Shown in pieces: positions 8,144 through 17,397 of a stretch of 64,000 nt of DNA. Under the pieces are notes generated by a model that saw only the letters and a list, made by a program, of their open reading frames with translations, had not been told where the DNA came from and searched no databases. The stretch's first letter is position 1. Each line of letters begins with the position of its first letter. The position numbers and the translations under genes were made by a program. Source of the DNA: OLB16 sp964481775. GTDB taxonomy: Bacteria; Hinthialibacterota; Hinthialibacteria; OLB16. The stretch spans positions 19,907 to 83,906 of the forward strand of contig CAYZUX010000003.1 of assembly GCA_964481775.1 (NCBI GenBank), in the 5' to 3' direction.

Positions 8144-9184
8144 ATGGACCTGACAACGAACCCCTGCCCACACCGCAGGCAGAACCTTCTTACCGGCGAG
8201 TGGATCCTGGTTTCCCCTCACCGCACCCAAAGACCCTGGCAAGGAAAGGTGGAACCAGTCCCGGGAAGTCAACGTCCCGCCTATGATCCCAAGTGTTATC
8301 TCTGCCCCGGCAACTCAAGGGCCGATGAGGCGCGGAATCCTCCATACACCTCGACCTATGTTTTTGATAACGACTTTGCGGCACTGCTCCCAGAAGCAGG
8401 TGATATCCCCAAGCAGAACCATGCCTTGCTTCAGGCCAGTCCGGTAGCCGGGAAATGCCGGGTAATCTGTTTCTCACCGCGTCATGACCTGACCCTCCCC
8501 CGGATGTCCATCGAGGATATCTCAGGTGTCGTGGATGTCTGGGCGAAAGAAACACTTGAGTTGGGACGGAGGTGGAGATGGGTCCAGGTTTTTGAAAACA
8601 AGGGCGAAATCATGGGTTGCTCGAATCCGCATCCTCATGGACAGGTCTGGGCCAGTGATGGAATCCCCAATGAACCCAGCAAAGAGGACTTTCATTTGAA
8701 GCACTACCTCGATCAAAAGGGACACAACCTGCTGGTGGAGTATGCTGAGGTCGAAAAGACAGCGGGTGAACGAGTGGTTGTGGAGAATGAAGACTGGCTG
8801 GCGGTGGTTCCCTATTGGGCCTTGTGGCCTTACGAGATACTCCTGCTCCCCAAACGGCATATCCTGCGGCTACCTGATCTCAGTCAAGACGAACAGGTTT
8901 CTCTGGCCTCGATCCTTCAACGCTTGTTGACACGTTACGACAACCTGTTCGAGACATCCTTCCCCTACTCCATGGGATGGCATGGAGCACCCACCATGGA
9001 GGGGGTGTTCGATCACTGGCAGCTGCATGCCCATTTTTACCCCCCACTGTTGCGCTCCGCGACTGTGAAAAAGTTCATGGTGGGATATGAGATGCTTTCC
9101 GAGCCGCAGCGTGATCTCACGGCGGAAACGGCAGCGGAACGGTTACGAGCAGTAAGTGAAAAGCACTATCTTCAGGAGGTGTAA
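8144..9184 (+). CDS. galT: Galactose-1-phosphate uridylyltransferase
   Basis: 346 residues, standard class I length. Zinc ligands Cys51 and Cys54 (CYLCPG) and His114 (SPRHD) are visible, and the HIT-like active site HPHGQ lies at 163-167 with the nucleophilic His165. It transfers UMP between UDP-glucose and galactose-1-phosphate in the Leloir pathway. The ATG has no Shine-Dalgarno sequence; a TATGAT hexamer at 8130-8135 only 8 nt upstream suggests a leaderless or nearly leaderless transcript. The 3' end overlaps the convergent glycosyltransferase gene by 13 nt. Confidence 0.93.
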   Translation: MDLTTNPCPHRRQNLLTGEWILVSPHRTQRPWQGKVEPVPGSQRPAYDPKCYLCPGNSRADEARNPPYTSTYVFDNDFAALLPEAGDIPKQNHALLQASPVAGKCRVICFSPRHDLTLPRMSIEDISGVVDVWAKETLELGRRWRWVQVFENKGEIMGCSNPHPHGQVWASDGIPNEPSKEDFHLKHYLDQKGHNLLVEYAEVEKTAGERVVVENEDWLAVVPYWALWPYEILLLPKRHILRLPDLSQDEQVSLASILQRLLTRYDNLFETSFPYSMGWHGAPTMEGVFDHWQLHAHFYPPLLRSATVKKFMVGYEMLSEPQRDLTAETAAERLRAVSEKHYLQEV

Positions 9185-10311
9185 ATGATCCGGTGAAAGG
9201 TGAGAAGATCCTCCACGAAGCGGTCCCAGGTGTAACGGCTCCGGACTTTTTCCCATCCCTTGCGAATCCTTACAACACGCTCTTCATGGTTCGAGAACAC
9301 CTCCAGCAGCGACCTGGCAAGCTCCCTCGGTTCTCCCTCCCGGAAAATCCAACCCGCATCACCGATAACCTCGGGGATTGATCCACTCGAGGAACCTACC
9401 ACGGAAACTCCCGAAGCCATTGCCTCCAGCAGGACCCGTCCAAGTTGTTCCGCCCAAACAGGGGTCGTGAGTGAAGGCAACACGAGCACATCGAGACGGG
9501 AAAGGCATTCCTTGACCTTTTCCGGTGGAACCGCCCTGAGCCAGTCAATTCTCCCCTCGACATCGAGACTCTGAGCAACTTGATGGAGCCGAGGTTGATC
9601 GGGACCACTGCCTAATATCGCCAAGTGTCCAGGAATATGAGGCAGGGCCGAGATGAGTGTATCCACCCCCTTCATCGGGAGCAGCCTGCCAATGTAACCA
9701 ATGTGCGGAGGATCGGATAAAGGCTTTTGGCACCGCCAGGTCAACTCATCCTCGGACAGGATGTAGGTGCTGGCGATGCCATAAGGAATGACTTCGACCA
9801 GCTGCTGAAAGCCACGCTGGAGAAGAACCGAGCGGGCAGCACCGGTAGCACAAACAGCGCCATTGGCTTTTCTGAAAACACGCTTCTCTATCCACGAATG
9901 GATGGGATCCAGCTTGGAACAATATGTCGCTTTCCGATAGATGTTCTCCCAGGTATAGAAGCATATTTTGGCTTCGGGGGCCAAACGATGAGCCAGCCAG
10001 ACAGTTTGCCCGGCGAAAAGTGACCATGGCTCCTCAAGCAGCTGGATCACATCGGGCTGGAATTCCTTGAGAACTCTTCCCAAGCCACTCAGATAGAAGC
10101 CACGCGAGTATGATCCGGTCCAGAAGGTTCTGCCCAGCCGGATCAGATAGTCCGGATGATGGGTCCGTTCCGCATGGACATCACGCATATGTTCATGCCA
10201 CCAAACCGGCGAGAGCACACACAACTCAACTCCGGGTTGCGATGCGATCTTTTCGTACCGTTCATGGTTGGACTCCAGAACCGCTGTCTTGTCAATGAAA
10301 AGAATTCGCAT
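9172..10311 (-). CDS. GT4-family glycosyltransferase
   Basis: 379 residues from the start at 10311 (MRILFIDKTA); a longer open frame to 10530 would overlap pyk by nearly 200 bp, so it is rejected. GT-B fold features: an N-terminal Rossmann strand, HIGYIGRLLPMKGVDTL (nucleotide-sugar domain start), and the C-terminal E-x7-E-like region LGRVLLEAMASGVSVV followed by GSIPEVIGDAGWIF, typical of retaining GT4 enzymes. The substrate is unknown; such enzymes usually build surface polysaccharide. It starts 20 nt downstream of pyk and may be co-transcribed with it. Confidence 0.85.
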   Translation of the reverse strand: MRILFIDKTAVLESNHERYEKIASQPGVELCVLSPVWWHEHMRDVHAERTHHPDYLIRLGRTFWTGSYSRGFYLSGLGRVLKEFQPDVIQLLEEPWSLFAGQTVWLAHRLAPEAKICFYTWENIYRKATYCSKLDPIHSWIEKRVFRKANGAVCATGAARSVLLQRGFQQLVEVIPYGIASTYILSEDELTWRCQKPLSDPPHIGYIGRLLPMKGVDTLISALPHIPGHLAILGSGPDQPRLHQVAQSLDVEGRIDWLRAVPPEKVKECLSRLDVLVLPSLTTPVWAEQLGRVLLEAMASGVSVVGSSSGSIPEVIGDAGWIFREGEPRELARSLLEVFSNHEERVVRIRKGWEKVRSRYTWDRFVEDLLTFHRIIYTS

Positions 10312-10331
10312 GATCGGGAGACCGTTCCCGG

Positions 10332-11795
10332 TCAAAGGCCCGGGTAGTCGGAAAGATGAATAATCGAAAGCGAGTTGATATACCCATGGGCTTCCCGTGG
10401 CCAGCCAGACACCATGCAGACAAGGTCTTCCTCTTTCAGTAATCCCATAGGAACCACCTGTTCCCTTAATGTCTGGACAATGGACTCCAGGTTTTCGGAT
10501 TGTGTATGGAGGAGTGAATAGGTCCCCCACAACAGTTTCAACCGGCGAGCCACCTTCTCATCAGGAGTCAGGGCAACGATAGGAACCGGGGGACGATATT
10601 TGGCAATGACCTTTGCGGTCGATCCAGTCCGGGTAAATACACACACCGCCTTCGCCCCCAGGGCTCCAGCTACTTCAGCGGTCGCCTTGGCGGTGACCCC
10701 CTCGATCCCATCGGGCGCATCATCAAGACAGATATCCGGGTGTGGCGAAGTGATTCCGGATTCTGTGATCTGGATGATCCTTGCCATGGTCTCGACTGCT
10801 GCCACAGGATATTTTCCGGAGGCAGTCTCACCCGAAAGCATGACCGCATCGGTCCCATCCAGGACCGCATTGGCTACATCCGTCGCCTCGGCACGGGTTG
10901 GGCGGGGATTGGTGGTCATGGACTCGAGCATCTGGGTGGCAATGATCGAGGGCACACCAGACTTGCGAGCTTTCGCGAGGATTGTTTTCTGCAGGACTGG
11001 CATGGCTTCGACCGAGGTCTCCACACCGAGATCTCCACGCGCCACCATAATGACATTGGTAACCGCCAGGATCTCATCCAGGTGTTCCAGACTCTCCGGT
11101 TTCTCGATCTTGGCGATGACAGGCACTTCCTTCCCCAGGCCACGGATAATGTCCTTGAGGCTGGTAATATCCTCGGGACCACGCACAAATGAGAGGGCCA
11201 CAAAATCGATGTCCGCCTGGAGGATTCCCTCCAGGTCTTTCAAGTCCTTGGGGGTCAGGCTCGGAGTTGAAAGGCGGGTTCCCGGGAGATTCAGCCCTTT
11301 CCCGGAACTGAGTGTTCCCGGGACACGCACGATACAATGGACATCCTGATCATCAATCCACTGGACCTCAAGCTGGATCAGGCCATCCGAGAGAAAAATA
11401 ACATGTCCCGGTTTGACATCCCTGTGCAGGTTGGCGTAGGTACAGCTGACACAGTCGACCGAACCGGGGACATCACGGGTGGTCAGAATAAAGGATTGCC
11501 CCATTGAGAGGGTCACGGGTTCTTTTTCAAACTTTCCAATCCGGATCTTCGGTCCGCAGAGGTCCACAAGGATCCCCACCCGGCGGCCTGTTTCCTGTTC
11601 AGCGGCTCGTACCTGCTGAATTCTCCTTGCATGACTCTCAATCGTGCCATGGGACATATTCAGACGGGCAACATCCATCCCCGCCAGAATCAGCTCCCTG
11701 AGGGTTCCGGGATCATCACAGGCGGGGCCAAGCGTGGCCACAATGCGTGTACGCCTTAATTGCAGGGGGAGAGAACCGATCCTGTGTGGCATCAT
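10332..11795 (-). CDS. pyk: Pyruvate kinase
   Basis: 487 residues, normal length. Conserved parts are visible in order: TRIVATLGPA near the N-terminus, ARLNMSHG (ADP/K+ site), the B domain, IAKIEKPE (active-site Lys), MVARGDLGVE (Mg2+ ligands) and IATQMLESM, then DAVMLSGETA and a C-terminal allosteric domain. It converts phosphoenolpyruvate and ADP to pyruvate and ATP in glycolysis. It begins 3 nt after the beta-CASP nuclease gene, so the two are probably one operon, with the glycosyltransferase following. Confidence 0.95.
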   Translation of the reverse strand: MMPHRIGSLPLQLRRTRIVATLGPACDDPGTLRELILAGMDVARLNMSHGTIESHARRIQQVRAAEQETGRRVGILVDLCGPKIRIGKFEKEPVTLSMGQSFILTTRDVPGSVDCVSCTYANLHRDVKPGHVIFLSDGLIQLEVQWIDDQDVHCIVRVPGTLSSGKGLNLPGTRLSTPSLTPKDLKDLEGILQADIDFVALSFVRGPEDITSLKDIIRGLGKEVPVIAKIEKPESLEHLDEILAVTNVIMVARGDLGVETSVEAMPVLQKTILAKARKSGVPSIIATQMLESMTTNPRPTRAEATDVANAVLDGTDAVMLSGETASGKYPVAAVETMARIIQITESGITSPHPDICLDDAPDGIEGVTAKATAEVAGALGAKAVCVFTRTGSTAKVIAKYRPPVPIVALTPDEKVARRLKLLWGTYSLLHTQSENLESIVQTLREQVVPMGLLKEEDLVCMVSGWPREAHGYINSLSIIHLSDYPGL

Positions 11796-11798
11796 TGA

Positions 11799-13196
11799 TC
11801 ACCTGATTTCGTATTCCCTGTAAAGCTCCGGCATGACTACATCACGGTCACCCTGGTCTACGAGAAACTGGCGGTAAGCTTCTCCCTGCTCTTCCTCACC
11901 ATGGACCAGGAAGATCCTGCGGACCTGGTTGCCAAGTTCCTTCCTGTAGCGGAACAGCTCATTCCTGTCGGCATGACCGGAGAAGGCATTAAGAACCTCG
12001 ACATGTGCTTCCACCGGGTGGACCATGCCGAATATCTTCACCTCTGTATCCCCACGCAGGATCTTGCGTCCCAGAGTGTGATGTGCCTGGAACCCGACAA
12101 TCAGGATCGTGTTGCGCTCATCGGAGATGTTGTTGCGCAGATGATGCAGGATCCGTCCCGCTTCGCACATTCCCGAGGCGGAAATGATGATGCATGGACC
12201 CCGGTCATCATTCAGGGCCTTGGAGTCCTCCACACTGGTGATGAACTCCAGTCCCGGGAATGAAAAGGGATTATCCTGGTGGTTGGTGAAGAGAAGCACC
12301 TCTTCGTCGTAACATTCCGGGTGAAGTTTGAAAACCTGGGTGATACTGGTGGCCAGAGGGCTGTCCACATAAACCGGAATTTGTGGGATCTTTTTCGCCA
12401 CAAGTAATTTTTTCAATGCGAGAATCACCTCTTGCGCACGTTCCAGGGCGAAACTGGGAATGATGACCTTGCCACCCCGCTTAATGGTTTCGTTGATCAC
12501 ACGCGCCAGACCGTCATTACGGGATTCAATGGGATCATGGAGACGGTCGCCGTAAGTGCTTTCGGAGACAAATATATCGACATCCGGCGGCACCACCGGA
12601 TCCCGCAGGATGGGAAGATCCCAACGTCCGATATCCCCCGAGAAGAGGAACCTGAGCCGTGTAGCCCCCTCCTCCAGATCGAGACAGACTACTGCCGAAC
12701 CAAGGACATGGGCCGCGTTGTAAAAGGTCAGGTTGACTCCCGGCGAGATGGGAAGGGTTGTCTGGTAGTCGATGGCCACGAAGCGGGAGAGACAGGCGCG
12801 TACATCGGCGTCATCGTAGATTGGTTCGATACGATCCTTTTCGCCGCGCTCCTCTGCCTTGCGGTTATAGAACTCGGCATCTTTCACCTGGATATAGGCC
12901 GAGTCCATCAGCATCAGGGAGCACAGGTCGCGTGTAGCGAAGGTGGTATAAATCACCCCCCGGAATCCCTGCTTGACCAGGTTCGGGATATTCCCGGAGT
13001 GATCAATATGGGCATGCGAGAGAACCATCACATCGATTGTGGAAGCATCGAAAGGAAGGGTACGGTTGAGACGGTTGGATTCACTGCGTTTACCCTGAAA
13101 GAACCCGCACTCCAGCAGGATGCGTTTACCATTCACTGTCAGGATATGCATCGAGCCGGTCACTTCGCGAACCGCGCCCATGAACTGGACCTTCAT
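11799..13196 (-). CDS. Metallo-beta-lactamase-fold beta-CASP ribonuclease
   Basis: 465 residues. The metal motif HAHIDH is visible in LSHAHIDHSGN (about residues 60-65), followed by further MBL motifs (NAAHVLGSA, FSGDIG). The beta-CASP part contains SESTYGDR and IPSFALERAQE, and the C-terminal RMMBL region ends with FSGHADRNEL and VHGEEEQ. This is the bacterial exonuclease/RNA-processing family related to CPSF73. Expected role: zinc-dependent RNA cleavage in the cytoplasm. AAGGAG lies just before the ATG; first gene of the operon with pyk. Confidence 0.9.
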   Translation of the reverse strand: MKVQFMGAVREVTGSMHILTVNGKRILLECGFFQGKRSESNRLNRTLPFDASTIDVMVLSHAHIDHSGNIPNLVKQGFRGVIYTTFATRDLCSLMLMDSAYIQVKDAEFYNRKAEERGEKDRIEPIYDDADVRACLSRFVAIDYQTTLPISPGVNLTFYNAAHVLGSAVVCLDLEEGATRLRFLFSGDIGRWDLPILRDPVVPPDVDIFVSESTYGDRLHDPIESRNDGLARVINETIKRGGKVIIPSFALERAQEVILALKKLLVAKKIPQIPVYVDSPLATSITQVFKLHPECYDEEVLLFTNHQDNPFSFPGLEFITSVEDSKALNDDRGPCIIISASGMCEAGRILHHLRNNISDERNTILIVGFQAHHTLGRKILRGDTEVKIFGMVHPVEAHVEVLNAFSGHADRNELFRYRKELGNQVRRIFLVHGEEEQGEAYRQFLVDQGDRDVVMPELYREYEIR

Positions 13197-13314
13197 CTGG
13201 GACTCCTTAGAGGATCATGGAATGATGCCGGGAGTAAGAGTATAGTTGCGTCTGGCCTTTCGGCAACGGGACAAGGGGGTTGTGTACCCCACGATCATCA
13301 AGGAGGTTGGTTTC

Positions 13315-14802
13315 ATGGGGCGGTATCTGGCGTTCGATCTGGGGGCGGAGAGTGGAAGGGCTGTGGCCGGCAACCTGGAGAAAGGAGTCCTCTCTCTGGA
13401 GGAGATTCATCGTTTCTGGAATCAACCGGTGACCATGCGAGGGGCCCTTTATTGGGATTTCCCGCGTTTGTTGCGTGACATGCAGGATGGATTGGTCAAG
13501 TTTGTAAGGACCTATGACCAGGCTCCCTCGGGAATTTCCTGTGATAGCTGGGGGGTCGATTTCGGATTACTGGACAAACAGGGAAATCTTCTGGGTAACC
13601 CGGTGCATTACCGGGATACACGCACCGATGGGATGCCGGAACGGGTCTTTTCGCGAGTTTCCCGGGAGGCCATCTACGCCAAGACGGGTATCCAGTTCAT
13701 GCAACTGAACACCCTGTTCCAGGTGGAGTACCTCCATTCCAGTGAGAACCTCCAGTGGGAGATGGCCGAAAAGTTCCTGCATATCGCCGACCTGGTTCAT
13801 TACTTTTTCTGCGGTGCCATGGTGGTGGAATCAAGCCTGGCTTCCACCTCACACCTGTATGGAGCCAAGGAACGCACCTGGTGCATAGACTTGATTGAGA
13901 AGCTGGGGTATCCCGTGAGTAAGTTCCCGGAAATTGTGCCTTCAGGAACAAGGATCGGAACCCTGGATGAGAGATTGGCCGAGGCCATCGGAATCCCTCC
14001 TCAACACCGTAATGCACCGGTCATCGCAGCTTTGTCACATGACACCGCCGCTGCGGTCGCGGCTGTTCCTGCCGATCCCGCAACCAGGTGGGCCTACCTT
14101 TCCTCCGGCACCTGGTCTCTGCTGGGTCTTGAACTCCCTGAACCGGTCCTCTCAGAGGAAGCCTGCCGTCTCGATTTCACCAACGAAGGCGGGGCAGAAG
14201 GCACAGTCCGTTTTCTGAAGAACATCATGGGGCTTTGGGTTCTCCAGGAGTGCCGCCGTACCTGGGAGAAGCAGGGAAATACCCTAGACTACGAAACCAT
14301 CGCCAAACTGGCCAGCGAGGCTCCACCGCGTGTGGCCTTTATTGATCCGGATGAATCCCGTTTCCTGTGGCCGGGTGACATGCCGGAACGTGTCCAGGCT
14401 TATTGCCGCGAAACTGGCCAACCCATTCCTGAGGAACCCGGCCCCATGGCGCGCTGTATCCTGGAAAGCCTGGCTCTCAAGTACCGTTTCGTATTGGAAC
14501 GCCTCGAACACCTTTCCGGCAACAGGATCGAGGTCCTGCATATTGTCGGCGGCGGTGGCAAGAACCGTCTCCTCAACCAGATGGTGGCGGATGTACTTGG
14601 CATCCCGGTAGTGGTCGGCCCCACCGAGGCCACCGCGATCGGAAACATCATTACCCAGGCTGTCGCCATGGATGAGGTCAAGGGACTGTGGGAGGGACGG
14701 AAGATAATCGCCCGCTCATTCGAGATCGAGAGATACACTCCCAGCGGACAGATCGAGTGGAAAGAAGCCTACGCACGATTCAAGCAGATGATCGGTGGCT
14801 AA
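13315..14802 (+). CDS. rhaB: Rhamnulokinase
   Basis: 495 residues from the ATG at 13315, chosen because AAGGAGGT lies at 13300-13307; the longer frame from 13246 has no such site. FGGY kinase features: YLAFDLGAESGRAV (phosphate loop), SCDSWGVDFGLLD, HDTAAAVAAVP, and VGGGGKNRLLNQM with ATAIGN near the C-terminus. The DLGAESGR and SWGVDFGLLD strings are typical of RhaB. It phosphorylates L-rhamnulose to L-rhamnulose-1-phosphate. No rhaA or rhaD is adjacent, but a sugar isomerase/epimerase-like gene follows at 15419. Confidence 0.9.
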   Translation: MGRYLAFDLGAESGRAVAGNLEKGVLSLEEIHRFWNQPVTMRGALYWDFPRLLRDMQDGLVKFVRTYDQAPSGISCDSWGVDFGLLDKQGNLLGNPVHYRDTRTDGMPERVFSRVSREAIYAKTGIQFMQLNTLFQVEYLHSSENLQWEMAEKFLHIADLVHYFFCGAMVVESSLASTSHLYGAKERTWCIDLIEKLGYPVSKFPEIVPSGTRIGTLDERLAEAIGIPPQHRNAPVIAALSHDTAAAVAAVPADPATRWAYLSSGTWSLLGLELPEPVLSEEACRLDFTNEGGAEGTVRFLKNIMGLWVLQECRRTWEKQGNTLDYETIAKLASEAPPRVAFIDPDESRFLWPGDMPERVQAYCRETGQPIPEEPGPMARCILESLALKYRFVLERLEHLSGNRIEVLHIVGGGGKNRLLNQMVADVLGIPVVVGPTEATAIGNIITQAVAMDEVKGLWEGRKIIARSFEIERYTPSGQIEWKEAYARFKQMIGG

Positions 14803-14830
14803 TAGCCTGTTGAAAATGGGGGTAACCGTG

Positions 14831-14867
14831 GATTCCCGCAGGAACGGGAATCTTCTCTCGTTCCTGC
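14831..14867. terminator. Two overlapping alternative hairpins between convergent genes
   Basis: GATTCCCG (14831-14838) pairs with CGGGAATC (14845-14852); alternatively GCAGGAACG (14838-14846) pairs with CGTTCCTGC (14859-14867). They share bases and exclude each other. They lie between the ends of rhaB and the small membrane protein gene, so a bidirectional terminator is likely. T-runs are weak. Confidence 0.45.
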
Positions 14868-14869
14868 CC

Positions 14870-15259
14870 TTACTTGGGATGTTCTTCGCCGGTTTCTCTA
14901 TGAAGTCCTTGCTCCCACTCAGTCCAGGCCTTCAGCTCCTGCGCCAGCTTGAGGTCATGCATGCTATTCGAAATCGGAGTTCCTGGTGTTCCATTCATCC
15001 GGTTTCGCAGGAGATCCTCTAGTTGAGTGGCAAGCTTCAAAACCTCAGTGGACTTGGAAAGGCCATTAGGTGAAGGCATTTCGGCATTTTTCTGCAAGTC
15101 GCTTGACAGGATTGATCCACTCGTTTCCCGGGGAGCTGGAGAAGATCCCTCTTTCCTGGAAAAGATGACCGCAGCGATCCCCAGTGACCCCAGCAGGATC
15201 AAGGGGACAAGAATCATGAAGATCCCAAAGACCAGATCGAGATTTGGATTATAACTCAA
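14870..15259 (-). CDS. Small membrane-anchored protein of unknown function
   Basis: 129 residues; start codon TTG at 15259 with GGAGA about 10 nt upstream. Residues about 10-33 form one membrane helix (VFGIFMILVPLILLGSLGIA), followed by a charged, probably cytoplasmic or periplasmic tail with a helical ATQLEDLLRNRM stretch. It resembles no family I know. The gene stands alone, convergent with rhaB. The hydrophobic segment and codon pattern support coding, but the start is uncertain. Confidence 0.6.
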   Translation of the reverse strand: MSYNPNLDLVFGIFMILVPLILLGSLGIAAVIFSRKEGSSPAPRETSGSILSSDLQKNAEMPSPNGLSKSTEVLKLATQLEDLLRNRMNGTPGTPISNSMHDLKLAQELKAWTEWEQGLHRETGEEHPK

Positions 15260-15418
15260 GTTGCCGGTATCTCCGCTTAAAACTGGTCAACTCCCCGGAC
15301 AGGGAGGCTCACAAGATCGATAACCTTATATCATGCCTTAAGGCTGCTTGGCAGAAGAGAGGGCATCCTGTAGCCTTATCCCCATGATCAATTCATCTTA
15401 ACAAAGGGAAAAGGGGCT

Positions 15419-16294
15419 ATGTTCAAATACGCTGTTTTTACCGATGAAATCACCCAGGATCTGGACCTGGCTCTGGCAGTGGCCAGGGAGTACCAGTGCG
15501 AAGGTGTGGAAATCCGTTCGGTCTGGGATACGGGTGTCCACAAACTGAGCGATGCCCAAATCAACGAGATCCGCAAGAAATGTCAGGATGCAGGGCTTGC
15601 GGTGTGTTGCCTGGGAAGTCCTTTTTACAAGTGCGAGATCGATAATCCTGCCGAAATCCAGGAACATCATGACTATCTCCGGCGGTGCTGCGAGGTAGCC
15701 CACAAGCTGGGAACTGACCTGATCCGAGGATTCACCTTCTGGCGCCGCGGTCCCGTTGAACCAGTCTGGAACCGTATCCTGGACCACTTCACCAAACCAG
15801 TCGAAATCGTGGAACAAGGGAACTGCCGTCTTCTGATCGAAAATGAAGCCTCCACCTACATTGGGACAGGGGCACAAACCGCTGCCTTTCTGGATGAAAT
15901 TGCCAACCCCCGTGTAGCAGCGGTGTGGGATCCGTGTAATGTGTTATTTGATTTCGACAACGAGGAGGTCCCTTTCCCGGATGGATACCGCGCCCTGCGC
16001 AAACACATTGTCCATATGCACCTGAAGGATGCGGAAAGAATTGGCCCTAATGAAGCGCGTTGTGTCCGGATTGGAGAGGGACAGATCGATTACAGGGGAC
16101 AGTTCCAGGCGCTGATTCAGGATGGTTACTCGGGTTATGTCTCCCTTGAGACACATTGGCGCCCGGTGGACATCACCAAGGAAATGATGGACCGTCCAGG
16201 CGGTACCAGTTATTCCCAGAATGCTGAAATCGCCTCACGTCTTTGCCTCGAAAGTTTCAGAAAGCTGGCCAAAGAGGTCAGCCTCACTGTTTAG
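15419..16294 (+). CDS. Sugar phosphate isomerase/epimerase-like TIM-barrel protein
   Basis: 291 residues of the xylose-isomerase-like barrel family. Metal-ligand positions are visible: Glu in LLIENEAS, Asp in WDPCN, His in HMHLKDAE and Glu in VSLETHW. Such enzymes isomerise or epimerise free or phosphorylated sugars or inositols in the cytoplasm. The substrate is not evident; proximity to rhaB makes a deoxy-sugar or related substrate possible. AAGGGG precedes the ATG. The stop overlaps the ribosome binding site of the following peptidase, so the two are probably co-translated. Confidence 0.85.
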   Translation: MFKYAVFTDEITQDLDLALAVAREYQCEGVEIRSVWDTGVHKLSDAQINEIRKKCQDAGLAVCCLGSPFYKCEIDNPAEIQEHHDYLRRCCEVAHKLGTDLIRGFTFWRRGPVEPVWNRILDHFTKPVEIVEQGNCRLLIENEASTYIGTGAQTAAFLDEIANPRVAAVWDPCNVLFDFDNEEVPFPDGYRALRKHIVHMHLKDAERIGPNEARCVRIGEGQIDYRGQFQALIQDGYSGYVSLETHWRPVDITKEMMDRPGGTSYSQNAEIASRLCLESFRKLAKEVSLTV

Positions 16295-16305
16295 GAGCCC
16301 ACAAG

Positions 16306-17397
16306 ATGGAAGTCCCCTTCCAATCGCGCAGGGACAAAATCGCGGCACGAGTCAAAGAGGCCAAAGTGGATGCCGCCTGGATCACCGGATTGGTCAACAT
16401 CCGCTATCTTACGGGTTTTACTGGTTCCTATGCCCAACTGGTCATCACCCCGGAGAGTGCTTTTTTTTACAGTGATGGCAGGTATGAAGAACAGGCTCAA
16501 TACGAAGTCAGCGGATGTGAGGTTCAGATATTTAAAAATCGGACATTCGCTGATGTCTTCGCACAAGACATCGGTTTGCATGGTTGGAAATCCATCGGTT
16601 ATGAAAACCGTCATCTTACCTGCGAGGTATTCCAGAAACAAAAGGGGCTGGTGGATCGCGGAGTCAAATGGAAGCCACTCGGTGGCTGGACCGAGGAATT
16701 GCGTGTATTCAAGGACCCCACTGAGATTCATTTCCTCAAACAATCCTCCCTCATTGTCGACCATGTATTCAATGAGTTGCTCCCCTCCATCCATGAGGGA
16801 GTGACTGAGAGAGAGATCCTCAGAACAATGATGAACCTTTTCTGGGAGGCTGGCGCCAAAGGACCTTCATTTGATCCTATTGTCCTTTTCGGTTCACGCA
16901 CTTCCCTGCCCCATGGCCAACCCGGTGACACCGTGTTGAGGGAGGGAAACTGGGTGCTGCTTGATTTCGGAGCTTACCATGATGGTTATTGCAGTGATTG
17001 CACAAGGACCTTTTTTTATGGTTCACCCGATTCGTTGCAGCGCGAAAGGCATCACCTGGTCATGTCGGCTTATCAAGAAGGACTCACCGCGGCCCGTCCC
17101 GGTATGGTCTGTTGCGATGTCGATGCCGCTGCACGGAAGGTTTTTGAGCAGGCAGGCTTGGGTGAAGCCTTCCTGCATGGGCTGGGCCATGGTGTCGGTC
17201 TTGAGATCCACGAAGGGCCGCGTGTGTCCAGACCCAGCCGGGAGGTTTTACAGGAAGGGATGGTGGTCACAATCGAACCCGGGATCTATCTCCCGGGTTG
17301 GGGTGGTATTCGACTTGAGAATGCAGTGGTCATTACCTCGGACGGCGCTGAGCCGCTCACATTCTGCGATATGAGTATAGACCCATGGCACAAATAG
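16306..17397 (+). CDS. M24-family Xaa-Pro aminopeptidase-like metallopeptidase
   Basis: 363 residues from the ATG at 16306, chosen because AGGAG (16293-16297) precedes it and the earlier Met would overlap the upstream gene. Creatinase-type N-domain (about 1-125), then the pita-bread domain with metal ligands Asp in LDFGAYHDGYCSD (two Asp), His in GLGHGVGLEIHEG, Glu in IEPGIYLPG and Glu in GGIRLEN. It removes N-terminal residues before proline, in the cytoplasm. It sits between a sugar isomerase-like gene and a receiver-domain gene, which overlaps its 3' end by 13 nt. Confidence 0.88.
   Translation: MEVPFQSRRDKIAARVKEAKVDAAWITGLVNIRYLTGFTGSYAQLVITPESAFFYSDGRYEEQAQYEVSGCEVQIFKNRTFADVFAQDIGLHGWKSIGYENRHLTCEVFQKQKGLVDRGVKWKPLGGWTEELRVFKDPTEIHFLKQSSLIVDHVFNELLPSIHEGVTEREILRTMMNLFWEAGAKGPSFDPIVLFGSRTSLPHGQPGDTVLREGNWVLLDFGAYHDGYCSDCTRTFFYGSPDSLQRERHHLVMSAYQEGLTAARPGMVCCDVDAAARKVFEQAGLGEAFLHGLGHGVGLEIHEGPRVSRPSREVLQEGMVVTIEPGIYLPGWGGIRLENAVVITSDGAEPLTFCDMSIDPWHK

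Noticed and set aside
12432..13478. 348-codon plus-strand frame
   Set aside because: Covers the beta-CASP nuclease gene in antisense and runs into rhaB in another frame.
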